From the NCBI GenBank assembly GCA_964459845.1, contig CAYWOC010000017.1, positions 1-50,222 of the forward strand: a DNA stretch of 50,222 bases. The letters run 5' to 3'. Below are positions 1-7,374 of this stretch, piece by piece. The stretch's first letter is position 1; each line of letters starts with the position of its first letter. The stretch is from CALZFJ01 sp964459845. Its GTDB lineage: Bacteria; Bacteroidota; Bacteroidia; Bacteroidales; Muribaculaceae. The translations under genes were made by a program, and so were the position numbers. Under the pieces are notes generated by a model. The model ran no database searches. It had not been told where the DNA came from and saw nothing but the letters and a program-made list of their open reading frames with translations.

Positions 1-609
1 AGAAGCAGCACGACCACCACGCCAGTCTTTCATAGAAGGACCGTCAACAGTCTTTTGAGTTGCAGTAGTAGAGTGAACAGTAGTCATCAAACCGTTTTCG
101 ATACCGAACTTGTCGTTCAAAACCTTAGCGATAGGAGCCAAGCAGTTTGTAGTACAAGAAGCGTTAGAAACGAATTGAGTTCCCTTTTCATATTTGTCGA
201 AGTTAACACCACAAACGAACATTGGAGTAGCGTCCTTAGAAGGAGCTGACATGACAACATACTTAGCACCAGCTTGGATGTGAGCTTGAGCTTTTTCTTG
301 AGTCAAGAAAAGACCAGTAGATTCAACTACATATTCAGCCTCAACTTCGTTCCACTTAAGGTCAGCAGGGTTGCGCTCAGCAGTTACGCGGATCTTCTTA
401 CCGTTAACGATCAATTGGCTGTTTTCAACGTCAGCTTCGATAGTGCCTTCGAATGCTCCGTGCATTGTGTCATACTTAAGCATATATGCCAAGTAGTCAA
501 CTGGACACAAGTCATTAATACCTACGATTTGAATGTCGTCTCTGTTTTGAGCAGCACGGAAAACGAATCTACCGATACGTCCGAAACCATTAATACCTAC
601 TTTAATCAT
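1..609 (-). CDS. gapA: Glyceraldehyde-3-phosphate dehydrogenase, type I (3' end cut off)
   Basis: This is the central glycolytic enzyme that converts glyceraldehyde-3-phosphate, NAD and phosphate to 1,3-bisphosphoglycerate in the cytoplasm. Reading leftward from ATG at 609, the first 203 codons are present and the rest lies outside the window. The N-terminus MIKVGINGFGRIGR is the Rossmann NAD-binding motif. The catalytic cysteine motif SNASCTTNCLAP and the phosphate-binding stretch TTVHSTTATQKTVDGPS-KDWRGGRAA are unmistakable for type I GAPDH. The frame is open throughout. The adenine/thymine-rich upstream gap to mscL contains a TAATTTTG match to the -7 element on this strand (681-688), without a convincing -33 partner. 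Only the missing C-terminal part is uncertain. Confidence 0.97.
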   Translation of the reverse strand, partial: MIKVGINGFGRIGRFVFRAAQNRDDIQIVGINDLCPVDYLAYMLKYDTMHGAFEGTIEADVENSQLIVNGKKIRVTAERNPADLKWNEVEAEYVVESTGLFLTQEKAQAHIQAGAKYVVMSAPSKDATPMFVCGVNFDKYEKGTQFVSNASCTTNCLAPIAKVLNDKFGIENGLMTTVHSTTATQKTVDGPSMKDWRGGRAAS

Positions 610-743
610 TTTTACTAAAATTTTATTTGGTTAAAATTGTTTCAAATTCACACAAAATAGTAATTGCACATTTTGCGCCACAAAATTAATACATTTTTTT
701 CAAAAAAAATATTCCGACAGTGAAAATAATGGAAATTTTTCTT

Positions 744-751
744 TAATTTTG
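744..751 (+). promoter_or_regulatory. Possible -7 element of mscL promoter
   Basis: TAATTTTG matches the Bacteroidetes TAnnTTTG element about 58 bases before the mscL start. No clear TTTG is seen 19-21 bases upstream, so the call is weak. Confidence 0.35.
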
Positions 752-808
752 TTTCGTCGTATAACTTATTGACAATGAACATAACAAATTAGATAAAAAA
801 CGGCGCAA

Positions 809-1243
809 ATGAATAGTAAATTTTTAAGTGATTTCAAGGATTTCGCCATGAAAGGCAATGTGCTGGATATGGCTGTCGGTGTGATTATTGGTGGCGCATT
901 CGGAAAGATTGTGACATCGCTGGTGAATGACGTGTTGATGCCGGTGATTGGTAAGATAATTGGCGGCATAGATTTCACGTCGCTGAAATTCGTGCTTTCG
1001 GAGGCTGTGACCGACGATGGCGGCAAGGTGGTGTCGCCCGAGGTGGCTCTGTGCTACGGCAACTTCATCCAGAGTATGTTTGATTTCCTGATTATAGCAT
1101 TCTGCATTTTCGTGTTTATACGCTTGATTGGCAAGCTGTCGCGCAAGAAGAAGGAGGAAGAGGCTGCCGCCCCTGCCCCGAAGCCTTCTGACGAGGCGAA
1201 GCTCCTTGCCGAGATTCGCGACTTGCTCAAGGACAAAAAATAA
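809..1243 (+). CDS. mscL: Large-conductance mechanosensitive channel MscL
   Basis: MscL is a homopentameric inner-membrane channel that opens under membrane tension and releases solutes during hypo-osmotic shock. The 144-residue product is close to the usual ~136. It starts with the amphipathic N-terminal helix (FLSDFKDFAMKGNVLDMAVG), followed by the pore-lining TM1 (VIIGGAFGKIVTSLVNDVLMP), a periplasmic loop, TM2 near residues 88-112 (FDFLIIAFCIFVFIRLI), and a cytoplasmic charged bundle ending in LLAEIRDLLKDKK. The invariant GxxxGxxxxG-type packing in TM1 is present. The gene is alone, divergent from gapA, and is followed by two hairpins. Antisense ORFs across it are shadows. Confidence 0.98.
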   Translation: MNSKFLSDFKDFAMKGNVLDMAVGVIIGGAFGKIVTSLVNDVLMPVIGKIIGGIDFTSLKFVLSEAVTDDGGKVVSPEVALCYGNFIQSMFDFLIIAFCIFVFIRLIGKLSRKKKEEEAAAPAPKPSDEAKLLAEIRDLLKDKK

Positions 1244-1265
1244 GATATTATGCATTATTGTGAGA

Positions 1266-1289
1266 GATAGTATTTGCAATAATACTATC
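1266..1289. repeat. Perfect 9-bp inverted repeat after mscL
   Basis: GATAGTATT (1266-1274) and AATACTATC (1281-1289) are perfect complements around TGCAAT, 22 bases past the mscL stop. No T tract follows, so it is probably a 3' UTR stabilising hairpin rather than the terminator. Confidence 0.5.
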
Positions 1290-1319
1290 AGTGTTTATTC
1301 ATATTTTTAGTTATTGTTG

Positions 1320-1362
1320 GAGAAGGACGGCGCGTGATGCGCGAATCCTTCTCTGTTTTTTC
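1320..1362 (+). terminator. Rho-independent terminator of mscL
   Basis: GAGAAGGA (1320-1327) pairs with TCCTTCTC (1346-1353), with an inner GCGC/GCGC stem, and is followed by TGTTTTTTCC. This is a classic intrinsic terminator. Confidence 0.85.
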
Positions 1363-1626
1363 CCCCTGATGCAGAACTGCTCAATAATCAATAATAATGT
1401 GGCGCAATGAAGACTCCAAAACAAAGCGCAAAAATTCTGATAAAAAATTTTATGGCAATGAAACACGTTATTAAAGAATAATTTAGTATATTTGCGGTCA
1501 AGATAGATTGCCGTGAAATGCATTGCTGCTGGATGTGATGAGCATTTCTCTATTGGCATAATTGACTGACGACCGTCTAACTACTTTATTTGCAATTTAT
1601 TACTATTAACTTAAATAATAATTTTT
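1363..1626. other. Intergenic: promoter and AT-rich leader of the 1627 gene
   Basis: TATATTTG at 1487-1494 is a good -7 element, although its -33 partner is not clear. The resulting ~125-nt leader holds a 7-bp hairpin, GAAATGC (1515-1521) with GCATTTC (1542-1548), and then an A/T-only stretch before the ATG. No gene is visible here. Confidence 0.5.
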
Positions 1627-3045
1627 ATGAAGAAAATTCTACTTTCATTACTCGCAGTATTGTCATTCGTGGCAATCAATGCTGCTGAAGTCACTTTCAC
1701 AGCAGGAACTGACAAATCAGAAACAACAACCCTAACAAAAGATGGCGTAACTATTAGTATTGCCGTAGGCTCAAGTACAAGTGGAGCAGGTAAACTTGCT
1801 ACAACGGAGTATCGCTTTTATAAGGGCAATGAAGTAACAGTATCGGCAACAGCACCAATTTCAAAGATTGAATTCACTTGTACAGCTAATGGCGCAACAA
1901 AATATGGACCTGGCAGTTTTTCTGCAGAATCAGGTTATACATTTGAAAAGAGTGGTAATGTTGGAACTTGGACAGGTAGCGCAAATTCTGTGACATTTAC
2001 AGCTTCATCAAATCAAGTGCGTGCTTCTAAGATTGTTGTGACAACTGGTGCTGCTCAACCTGAGACTAAGGTAGCTACTCCTAAGATTACTCCTGCTGCC
2101 GGCACTTACTATGGCGCAATCGAATTTTCGGCTACAACTGCTACTGAGGGTGCCACCATCAAGTATTCAACCGATGGAACTAACTTCACCGACTATACTG
2201 CTCCTGTAAGCATCAACAAGAGCTGCACAGTCACCGTATATGCAGTGAAGGCTGGTCTTGAAGACAGCGACAAGGCTACTGCCACTTATGAATTTGCTGA
2301 GGCTGCTCCTGTTGCCAACATCGCCGCTGCTCTTGCAAAGGCCGACGACAAGGCTGTGGTCGCATTCACAAATCCTGTGACTGTGGTTTATCAGAACGGC
2401 ATGTACACTTATGTAAAGGATGATTCGGGTGTGCTTCTTATTTATGGTAAAATCGCTTCTTATAAGAGCGGCGACGTGATTCCTGCCGGATTCTACGGAA
2501 CTATTATGGTTTACAACGGTCTTTATGAGCTATCTACTCAAGTAGGCACTGAATACTCTTCTGATTCATACAAGGCTGCAACAAGCAATGTTGGCGAAGT
2601 TCTCCCGACAACTGCAACTCTTGGCGAAATCGACGCAAATGACCAAAACAAATACGTTGTATTCAACAAAGTCAAGTTCGACAAGGATGCTAAGACTCTA
2701 AGCGACGATGAAGATGTGCTTGCAGTGTATTATCGTTTCAACGACGTGACTACTCCAGAATCTGGAACATACAATGTTGAGGGTCTTGTATCAGTGTATA
2801 AGACTACAGTTCAAATCTTCCCTACAGCATTCAAAGATCCTTCAGGAGTTGAGGCAGTAGAGGCAGAAAAGGCTGTTGTAGTAGCTGGCGAAGGCACAAT
2901 CTTCGTGCTTGGCGAGGCAAGCGACGTTGAGGTTTATACCGTGGGTGGCGCACTTGTAAGCAAGAACGCTGCAAAAGTAAACGTAGCTGCCGGTATGTAT
3001 ATCGTGAAGGTTAATGGCAAGGCTACAAAGGTAGTGGTTAAATAA
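1627..3045 (+). CDS. Secreted protein with chitobiase/HEX C-terminal domain and type-IX-like sorting tail
   Basis: Function unknown. The 472-residue product has a Sec signal peptide (MKKILLSLLAVLSFVAINAA). An N-terminal beta-rich domain (about 22-140) is followed by a chitobiase/beta-hexosaminidase C-terminal-like domain (about 148-225; TPAAGTYYGAIEFSAT, ATIKYSTDG, VTVYAVKAG). Residues ~230-400 contain OB-fold-like beta strands (MYTYVKDDSGVLLIYG). The tail from ~418 (GVEAVEAEKAVVV to GMYIVKVNGKATKVVVK) resembles the Bacteroidetes C-terminal sorting domain used by type IX secretion. No catalytic residues are recognised, so a surface or extracellular binding role is inferred. The gene is monocistronic, with its own promoter and a strong terminator. 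Confidence 0.8.
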   Translation: MKKILLSLLAVLSFVAINAAEVTFTAGTDKSETTTLTKDGVTISIAVGSSTSGAGKLATTEYRFYKGNEVTVSATAPISKIEFTCTANGATKYGPGSFSAESGYTFEKSGNVGTWTGSANSVTFTASSNQVRASKIVVTTGAAQPETKVATPKITPAAGTYYGAIEFSATTATEGATIKYSTDGTNFTDYTAPVSINKSCTVTVYAVKAGLEDSDKATATYEFAEAAPVANIAAALAKADDKAVVAFTNPVTVVYQNGMYTYVKDDSGVLLIYGKIASYKSGDVIPAGFYGTIMVYNGLYELSTQVGTEYSSDSYKAATSNVGEVLPTTATLGEIDANDQNKYVVFNKVKFDKDAKTLSDDEDVLAVYYRFNDVTTPESGTYNVEGLVSVYKTTVQIFPTAFKDPSGVEAVEAEKAVVVAGEGTIFVLGEASDVEVYTVGGALVSKNAAKVNVAAGMYIVKVNGKATKVVVK

Positions 3046-3092
3046 TCCCTACAACAAGACATTGGGGGGATAGAAATATTCCACAAAGATAT

Positions 3093-3132
3093 GGTGGCAT
3101 CAGAAGCGCGCGCTTTTGATGCCACCTTTTTC
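3093..3132 (+). terminator. Strong intrinsic terminator after the 1627 gene
   Basis: GGTGGCATCA (3093-3102) and TGATGCCACC (3117-3126) form a perfect 10-bp stem that encloses a second palindrome, AAGCGCGCGCTT, and is followed by TTTTTC. Confidence 0.85.
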
Positions 3133-3153
3133 ATGTGCAGCCTGGGAATGACA

Positions 3154-3173
3154 GCGACGCAGGAATGCGTCGC
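3154..3173. repeat. Short palindrome GCGACGC-N6-GCGTCGC
   Basis: GCGACGC AGGAAT GCGTCGC is a perfect 7-bp inverted repeat. Closely related palindromes lie at 30579-30592 and 33338-33355, each just downstream of a secreted-protein gene. It could be a dispersed REP-like element or a secondary terminator. Confidence 0.5.
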
Positions 3174-3213
3174 CTCCTCGGCGCAGCTCAGAGATTGAAG
3201 GGGATGAATCTTT

Positions 3214-4479
3214 TTATTTATGATTGCCGCGTAGCATCCATTCCCAAGCCGGCAAAATATGTATCACTCCCCCGTCAAAAGAGATTGAGCGACTCTCATC
3301 TTCTAATGTTATGATATATCCTTCGGAAAGGTTGAATGCCGACATTGCTTCCATCAGTCCTGCTATTTCACGCTTATAAGTGGCTTCGTTTGCCATAGAT
3401 ACGGTGACTTGATATGCTTGAGTGATTTTTGTGCCTTGGCGTACAACGAAGTCGCACTCTTTTTTGTCGGCATAGTAAAACAGGTCATATCCGCATCGTT
3501 TAAGCTCAATGAATATTATGTTTTCCAGCTTTATGCCTACATTGTCAGTAGCATTAAATCCTACTTTACTGATTATAGCATTATCAATGAAGTAGATTTT
3601 TTTAGGGTTTAGCATCTGAGTTTTAAGCGATGGACTATACTTCATAAGCTGGAATATCATATACGTCTGCTGTATATATTCCAGATAATTTTTTATGGTA
3701 TCGGCATGGCGTATCCCTATAGTTTTGCCAAGAGAGCTGTATGTTATGCGCTTAGTGGCATTGCTGGCAAGATAAAACACAAGTTCTTGCATCTCTTTTT
3801 CGTTGGTCAGTGCATTGCGTGCCATGACATCCCGGAAAATGATGCTGTCATATAGAGCCGACAGGTATCGTGTTGATAAAGTCTGTATATATCTTGGAAA
3901 TCCTCCATCTTCGAGATAGCCCTTGAAAAGTTTCAGTAGCGTGGAGCGGCCTATTGTAGTATAGAAATCCTTCTGCACTGGGTGGACATCTTTAAGCATA
4001 AGATATTCATCGAATGAGAATGGGAATATTTCTACTGGGATATATCGTCCTGTGAGATGCGTTCCCAGTTCGCGGCTCAGCATTCTGGCATTCGATCCAG
4101 TGACAACTACTTTGTTGCCTTCATTGTAGAGCCGTCTGACAAAGGTCTCCCAGCCGGGTATATTCTGTATTTCATCAAAATAATATGTGTGCTGTTCGCC
4201 GAAAAGTTCGAAGAAGCACTCTTGCAAAGTCTGAAAATCAGACAAAGAGAAATTTACCAGTCGCTCGTCGTCGAAATTAAAGAAGAAATCACGTTCTGGC
4301 AGTTTGTTGCGAATTTGTTGCAGAAGCACCGACTTGCCACAACGCCTGATGCCTGTGATGATAAGTATCTCAGAAGTGGTAAGCCACTCGTCCTCGATAT
4401 TCCGGGAAATGGTGCTTCTGGTGATATCTTTGCAATATTCTTGCTGCTCAAATATGATTTTCTTTAACAAATCTTTCAT
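3214..4479 (-). CDS. AAA-family ATPase with C-terminal DUF4143 domain
   Basis: A 421-residue P-loop ATPase of the AAA_14/DUF4143 group, which is frequent in Bacteroidetes and archaea. Its biochemical role is unproven, but a DNA- or nuclease-associated function is often suspected. Visible motifs: Walker A GIRRCGKS (43-50), Walker B YYFDEIQ (~99-105), sensor-1-like VTGSNARML, then LTGRYIPVEIFPFSFDEYL typical of AAA_14. The C-terminal half has the DUF4143 pattern with FIDNAIISK and ELKRCGYDLFYYADKKECDFVV, which resembles a PD-(D/E)xK-like fold. I place the start at 4479 because its ATG overlaps the TGA of an upstream 60-codon ORF (ATGA) and the family begins near here. An in-frame upstream start at 4530 would add 17 unconvincing residues. 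Confidence 0.88.
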   Translation of the reverse strand: MKDLLKKIIFEQQEYCKDITRSTISRNIEDEWLTTSEILIITGIRRCGKSVLLQQIRNKLPERDFFFNFDDERLVNFSLSDFQTLQECFFELFGEQHTYYFDEIQNIPGWETFVRRLYNEGNKVVVTGSNARMLSRELGTHLTGRYIPVEIFPFSFDEYLMLKDVHPVQKDFYTTIGRSTLLKLFKGYLEDGGFPRYIQTLSTRYLSALYDSIIFRDVMARNALTNEKEMQELVFYLASNATKRITYSSLGKTIGIRHADTIKNYLEYIQQTYMIFQLMKYSPSLKTQMLNPKKIYFIDNAIISKVGFNATDNVGIKLENIIFIELKRCGYDLFYYADKKECDFVVRQGTKITQAYQVTVSMANEATYKREIAGLMEAMSAFNLSEGYIITLEDESRSISFDGGVIHILPAWEWMLRGNHK

Positions 4480-4658
4480 ACATAGTGTGTTATTGTGCGG
4501 TAAAGATAGCTTATTATTTTGAGATGACAAAATAAAATCATCAAATCGTTCATTCGTAATGAATGATTTGATGTAAAAGTATTCATTCGCATTGAATGAT
4601 TTGCCGAAAAATCGTTCATTCTGAACGAATACTTAAGCAAGTGATGCCATATCCGCAA
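4476..4658 (-). CDS. Possible 60-residue leader ORF made of 11-residue repeats
   Basis: A small reading frame directly upstream of the ATPase. Its TGA overlaps the ATPase ATG as ATGA, the usual arrangement for translational coupling. Because the underlying DNA repeat is 33 bp, the peptide contains three tandem 11-residue units (RMNDFSANHSM, RMNTFTSNHSL, then a diverged RMNDLMILFCH). It has no recognised domain. The reading frame may be a by-product of the repeat period rather than a real peptide; there is no obvious ribosome binding site or promoter. Confidence 0.3.
   Translation of the reverse strand: MRIWHHLLKYSFRMNDFSANHSMRMNTFTSNHSLRMNDLMILFCHLKIISYLYRTITHYV
4547..4645. repeat. 33-bp tandem repeat, three units, with inverted substructure
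   Basis: The motif (C/T)(G/A)TTCATTC starts at 4547, 4580 and 4613, an exact 33-bp period. The first two units continue as (G)(T/C)A(A/T)TGAATGATTTG, and the third is diverged (CTGAACGAATACTT). Unit 1 sits inside a 15-bp hairpin (4539-4553 with 4559-4573, one G-T pair, loop TCGTA). It lies in the leader of the AAA ATPase and may be an operator array or a leader RNA. Confidence 0.75.
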
Positions 4659-4686
4659 ATTCGAATGACTGATTTGAGGAATGAAT

Positions 4687-4719
4687 TAGCCCCAAATCAG
4701 GATGACCGATTTGGGGCTA
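4687..4719 (-). terminator. Hairpin at the end of the glpK-glpF operon
   Basis: TAGCCCCAAATC (4687-4698) and GATTTGGGGCTA (4708-4719) form a perfect 12-bp stem 22 bases past the glpF stop. The following bases on the minus strand (ATTCATTCC) are not a strong U tract, so termination efficiency is uncertain. Confidence 0.6.
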
Positions 4720-4740
4720 AAAACTATGTTGGACTACTTG

Positions 4741-5475
4741 TTATATCAATGCTGCAAATAGGGCTGCGGCTATGAGTGCGCCGATTATCGGGCCAAGCAC
4801 TGGAACCCATGAGTAGCTCCAGCCGCTGTCGCCTTTGCCCTTGATGGGAAGAATGGCGTGTGCGATGCGAGGCGCAAGGTCGCGGGCAGGATTGATGGCG
4901 TAGCCAGTGGTGCCGCCAAGCGACATGCCTATTGCCATAATCAGCATCGTCACAGGAAATGCTCCTGTGCTTCCGAGCGAAATGTCGGGGGCATTGAGCG
5001 ATGTGCCGAGCATCATTATCACAAACACGAGCAGGAATGTGCCTACAATCTCGCAGAAGAGGTTGCGCGGCTTGTTCATGATGGCAGGCATTGTGCAGAA
5101 TGTGCCGAGCTTGGTGGCGGCATCGTCGGTGGCATCGTAATGGTCTTTATAGAACATATACACGAGTACAGCTCCGAGAAGTCCGCCAGCCATCTGTGCG
5201 GCGATGTATGCCGGGACACTTTCCCATGGGAAAATGCCGGCTGCCGCAAGACCTATCGACACGGCAGGGTTGAGGTGCGCGCCCGAATACGGACCGGCAA
5301 TAAACACTCCGCACATCACAGCGAATCCCCATGCAAGCGTTATCACAGTCCAGCCTCCGCCGTTGCCTTTCGAGCCTTTAAGCGTGGTGCAAGCCACAAC
5401 GCCGTCGCCGAGAAGAATTAATACTGCTGTCCCAATAAACTCAAATATGCTTGGTATTAAAATTGAATTTTCCAT
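4741..5475 (-). CDS. glpF: Glycerol facilitator (aquaglyceroporin) GlpF
   Basis: An inner-membrane channel for glycerol uptake by facilitated diffusion. The 244 residues contain six hydrophobic segments and both hallmark NPA boxes: SGAHLNPAVSIG near residue 70 and GYAINPARDLAPR near residue 198. The Asp after the second NPAR is the residue that distinguishes glycerol facilitators from water-selective aquaporins. N-terminal FEFIGTAVLILLGDGVVA is the conserved TM1. The gene follows glpK with a 41-bp gap on the same strand, so the two form an operon for glycerol entry and phosphorylation. The start at 5475 fits the family length. Confidence 0.96.
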   Translation of the reverse strand: MENSILIPSIFEFIGTAVLILLGDGVVACTTLKGSKGNGGGWTVITLAWGFAVMCGVFIAGPYSGAHLNPAVSIGLAAAGIFPWESVPAYIAAQMAGGLLGAVLVYMFYKDHYDATDDAATKLGTFCTMPAIMNKPRNLFCEIVGTFLLVFVIMMLGTSLNAPDISLGSTGAFPVTMLIMAIGMSLGGTTGYAINPARDLAPRIAHAILPIKGKGDSGWSYSWVPVLGPIIGALIAAALFAALI

Positions 5476-5516
5476 AACACACTAACTCTTGTTTTTTTCT
5501 GTTAAGTAACTACTGT

Positions 5517-7016
5517 TTATTTCTTTAAGGAATCGGTAGTCAAAGTCCTTGATATGGCATTCTGCCAGCCAGCAATGGCTTTCCCGACCTTCTCCTCGTC
5601 CATCTTAGGAGAGAAGCACTTGTCGATAGCCCACTGTGTGCGAATCTCATCCACGCCGCTCCAATAGCCCACAGCAAGACCTGCAAGATAGGCAGCTCCG
5701 CGTGCAGTGGTCTCGGTGACAGTGGGGCGTATGACTTTCGACTGCAAAATGTCGCTTTGGAACTGCATCAGCAGATTGTTTCGCGACGCGCCCCCATCCA
5801 CTTTCAGCTCTCGCAGTTCAAGTCCAGAGTCCTTTGCCATAGCCTCGGCGATGTCGTAGGTTTGATAAGCGATGCCTTCGAGTGCCGCGCGAGCGATGTG
5901 TGCAGCCGTTGTGCCTCGGCTCAAGCCGGTGATGGTGCCGCGTGCCTGCTGGTCCCACCATGGCGCACCGAGTCCGGTGAGTGCCGGCACGAAATACACG
6001 CCGCCAGTGTCTGGCACGCTTGCGGCGAGAGCCTCAATCTCCGATGACACATGAATCAGCCTCAAACCGTCGCGCAGCCATTGCACCACCGAACCGCCTA
6101 TGAAGATGCTGCCTTCGAGCGCATAGCTCACCTCGTTGCCAATTTTCCAAGCCACGGTGGTGAGAAGATTGTTTTTCGAGAAAATAGGCTTGTTGCCGCA
6201 GTTCATAAGGAGGAAACATCCGGTGCCGTAGGTGTTTTTCATCATTCCAGGCTCGATGCACATCTGTCCGAATAGGGCAGCCTGCTGGTCGCCGGCAATT
6301 CCGGCAATAGGCACTTCGTGGGCAAAGATTGTAGTTTTCGTGTGTCCGTAGATTTCGCTCGAAGAGCAAACCTTGGGCATCATAGAGCGAGGGATTCCGA
6401 GCATTTCGAGCAATTCATCGTCCCAGTCGAGAGTGTTGATGTTGAAGAGCATGGTTCGCGATGCGTTCGACACGTCGGTTACATGGGCTTCGCCGCGGGT
6501 GAGCTTCCACACCAGCCACGAGTCGATAGTGCCGAACCGCAGCTTTCCCTGCTCGGCACGCTCACGCGCTCCAGCCACATTATCAAGAATCCACTTGATT
6601 TTGGTCCCGCTGAAATAAGCGTCGATGATAAGTCCTGTTTTTTTGTGAATCATTTCAGCCTTGCTTTCGGCTTTCAGGCGGTCGCAGAAGTCGGACGTGC
6701 GGCGGTCTTGCCACACGATGGCATTGTAGAGCGGCTCGCCAGTCTCGGCATCCCACACTACGGTCGTCTCACGCTGGTTGGTGATACCAATTCCGGCAAT
6801 GTTCTTGCCGTTGATGTCGAGCATTGAAATAACCTCGGCGATTACCGAAGCTTGTGAAGCCCAAATGTCATTAGGGTCATGCTCCACCCATCCCGATTTG
6901 GGAAAAATCTGAGGAAATTCGCGTTGAGCCGTGGCGCAAGGCTCACCTTTTTTGTTGAACACAATAGCTCGGCAGCTACTTGTGCCTTCGTCTAAAGCTA
7001 ATATATACTGCTCCAT
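5517..7016 (-). CDS. glpK: Glycerol kinase
   Basis: GlpK phosphorylates glycerol with ATP to sn-glycerol-3-phosphate in the cytoplasm and traps what GlpF lets in. The 499-residue length matches the FGGY family (about 500). N-terminal ILALDEGTSSCRAIVFN carries the phosphate-binding loop and catalytic-region acidic residues. GITNQRETTVVWD, AIVWQDRRTSDFC, GDQQAALFGQ, GLGAPWWDQQARGTITGLSRGT and VDGGASRNNLLMQFQSDI are the family signatures. It is the first gene of the operon, with a good promoter at 7066-7095. No glpD or glycerol-3-phosphate dehydrogenase is seen nearby in this window. Confidence 0.97.
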   Translation of the reverse strand: MEQYILALDEGTSSCRAIVFNKKGEPCATAQREFPQIFPKSGWVEHDPNDIWASQASVIAEVISMLDINGKNIAGIGITNQRETTVVWDAETGEPLYNAIVWQDRRTSDFCDRLKAESKAEMIHKKTGLIIDAYFSGTKIKWILDNVAGARERAEQGKLRFGTIDSWLVWKLTRGEAHVTDVSNASRTMLFNINTLDWDDELLEMLGIPRSMMPKVCSSSEIYGHTKTTIFAHEVPIAGIAGDQQAALFGQMCIEPGMMKNTYGTGCFLLMNCGNKPIFSKNNLLTTVAWKIGNEVSYALEGSIFIGGSVVQWLRDGLRLIHVSSEIEALAASVPDTGGVYFVPALTGLGAPWWDQQARGTITGLSRGTTAAHIARAALEGIAYQTYDIAEAMAKDSGLELRELKVDGGASRNNLLMQFQSDILQSKVIRPTVTETTARGAAYLAGLAVGYWSGVDEIRTQWAIDKCFSPKMDEEKVGKAIAGWQNAISRTLTTDSLKK

Positions 7017-7065
7017 GTTAATGATAAGTTTAAGATAGGTTATAGTTTTGGTTGATTATTGAATG

Positions 7066-7095
7066 CAAATATACAATTTTTATTCAAAAAGCCAA
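7066..7095 (-). promoter_or_regulatory. Promoter of glpK-glpF
   Basis: On the minus strand, TTG (7093-7095), a 19-bp spacer, then TATATTTG (7066-7073), matching the Bacteroidetes -33/-7 pattern about 50 bases upstream of the glpK ATG. Confidence 0.75.
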
Positions 7096-7191
7096 TTGAT
7101 GCAGAATATATTTTTATGTTACATTTCAGTAACAAATCGCCACAGCATCACCGCAATAGCACCTTTTCCCGATTTTGATGCTGGGGGATGC

Positions 7192-7224
7192 AAAAAGGAC
7201 GGGCTGCATAGCTGAAGCTCGTCC
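7192..7224 (-). terminator. Intrinsic terminator of the glucan utilization operon
   Basis: GGACGGGCT (7197-7205) pairs with AGCTCGTCC (7216-7224), one G-U pair, and on the minus strand is followed by TTTTTGC. It lies 150 bases past the GH3 stop and just before the glpK promoter region. Confidence 0.8.
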
Positions 7225-7374
7225 TCATTTCTAACCCAAAAGTCAAAACTTTTTTACACTTAAAACCAAATCATAATAACTGATTTGGAAAGAATTTGAG
7301 CCAGTCCTTAGAGCCTTTTTCACAAGAGGCTCTAAGTGCTTAGCCCGAAACTATCACTAACAATTAAACGCTTA
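7225..7374 (-). other. 3' UTR of the GH3 gene with two further hairpins
   Basis: CCAAATC (7266-7272) pairs with GATTTGG (7282-7288), and CTTAGAGCC (7307-7315) pairs with GGCTCTAAG (7328-7336). The first resembles the glpF terminator stem (4692-4714). There is no coding sequence here; the hairpins may protect the operon's mRNA end. Confidence 0.55.

Noticed and set aside
3083..3090. TATCTTTG on the minus strand before the terminator of the 1627 gene
   Set aside because: It lies inside the converging 3' region with no gene downstream on that strand that would need it; likely chance.
4857..5421. Plus-strand ORF within glpF and others within glpK
   Set aside because: Low-complexity translations opposite a strongly conserved family; no promoter.
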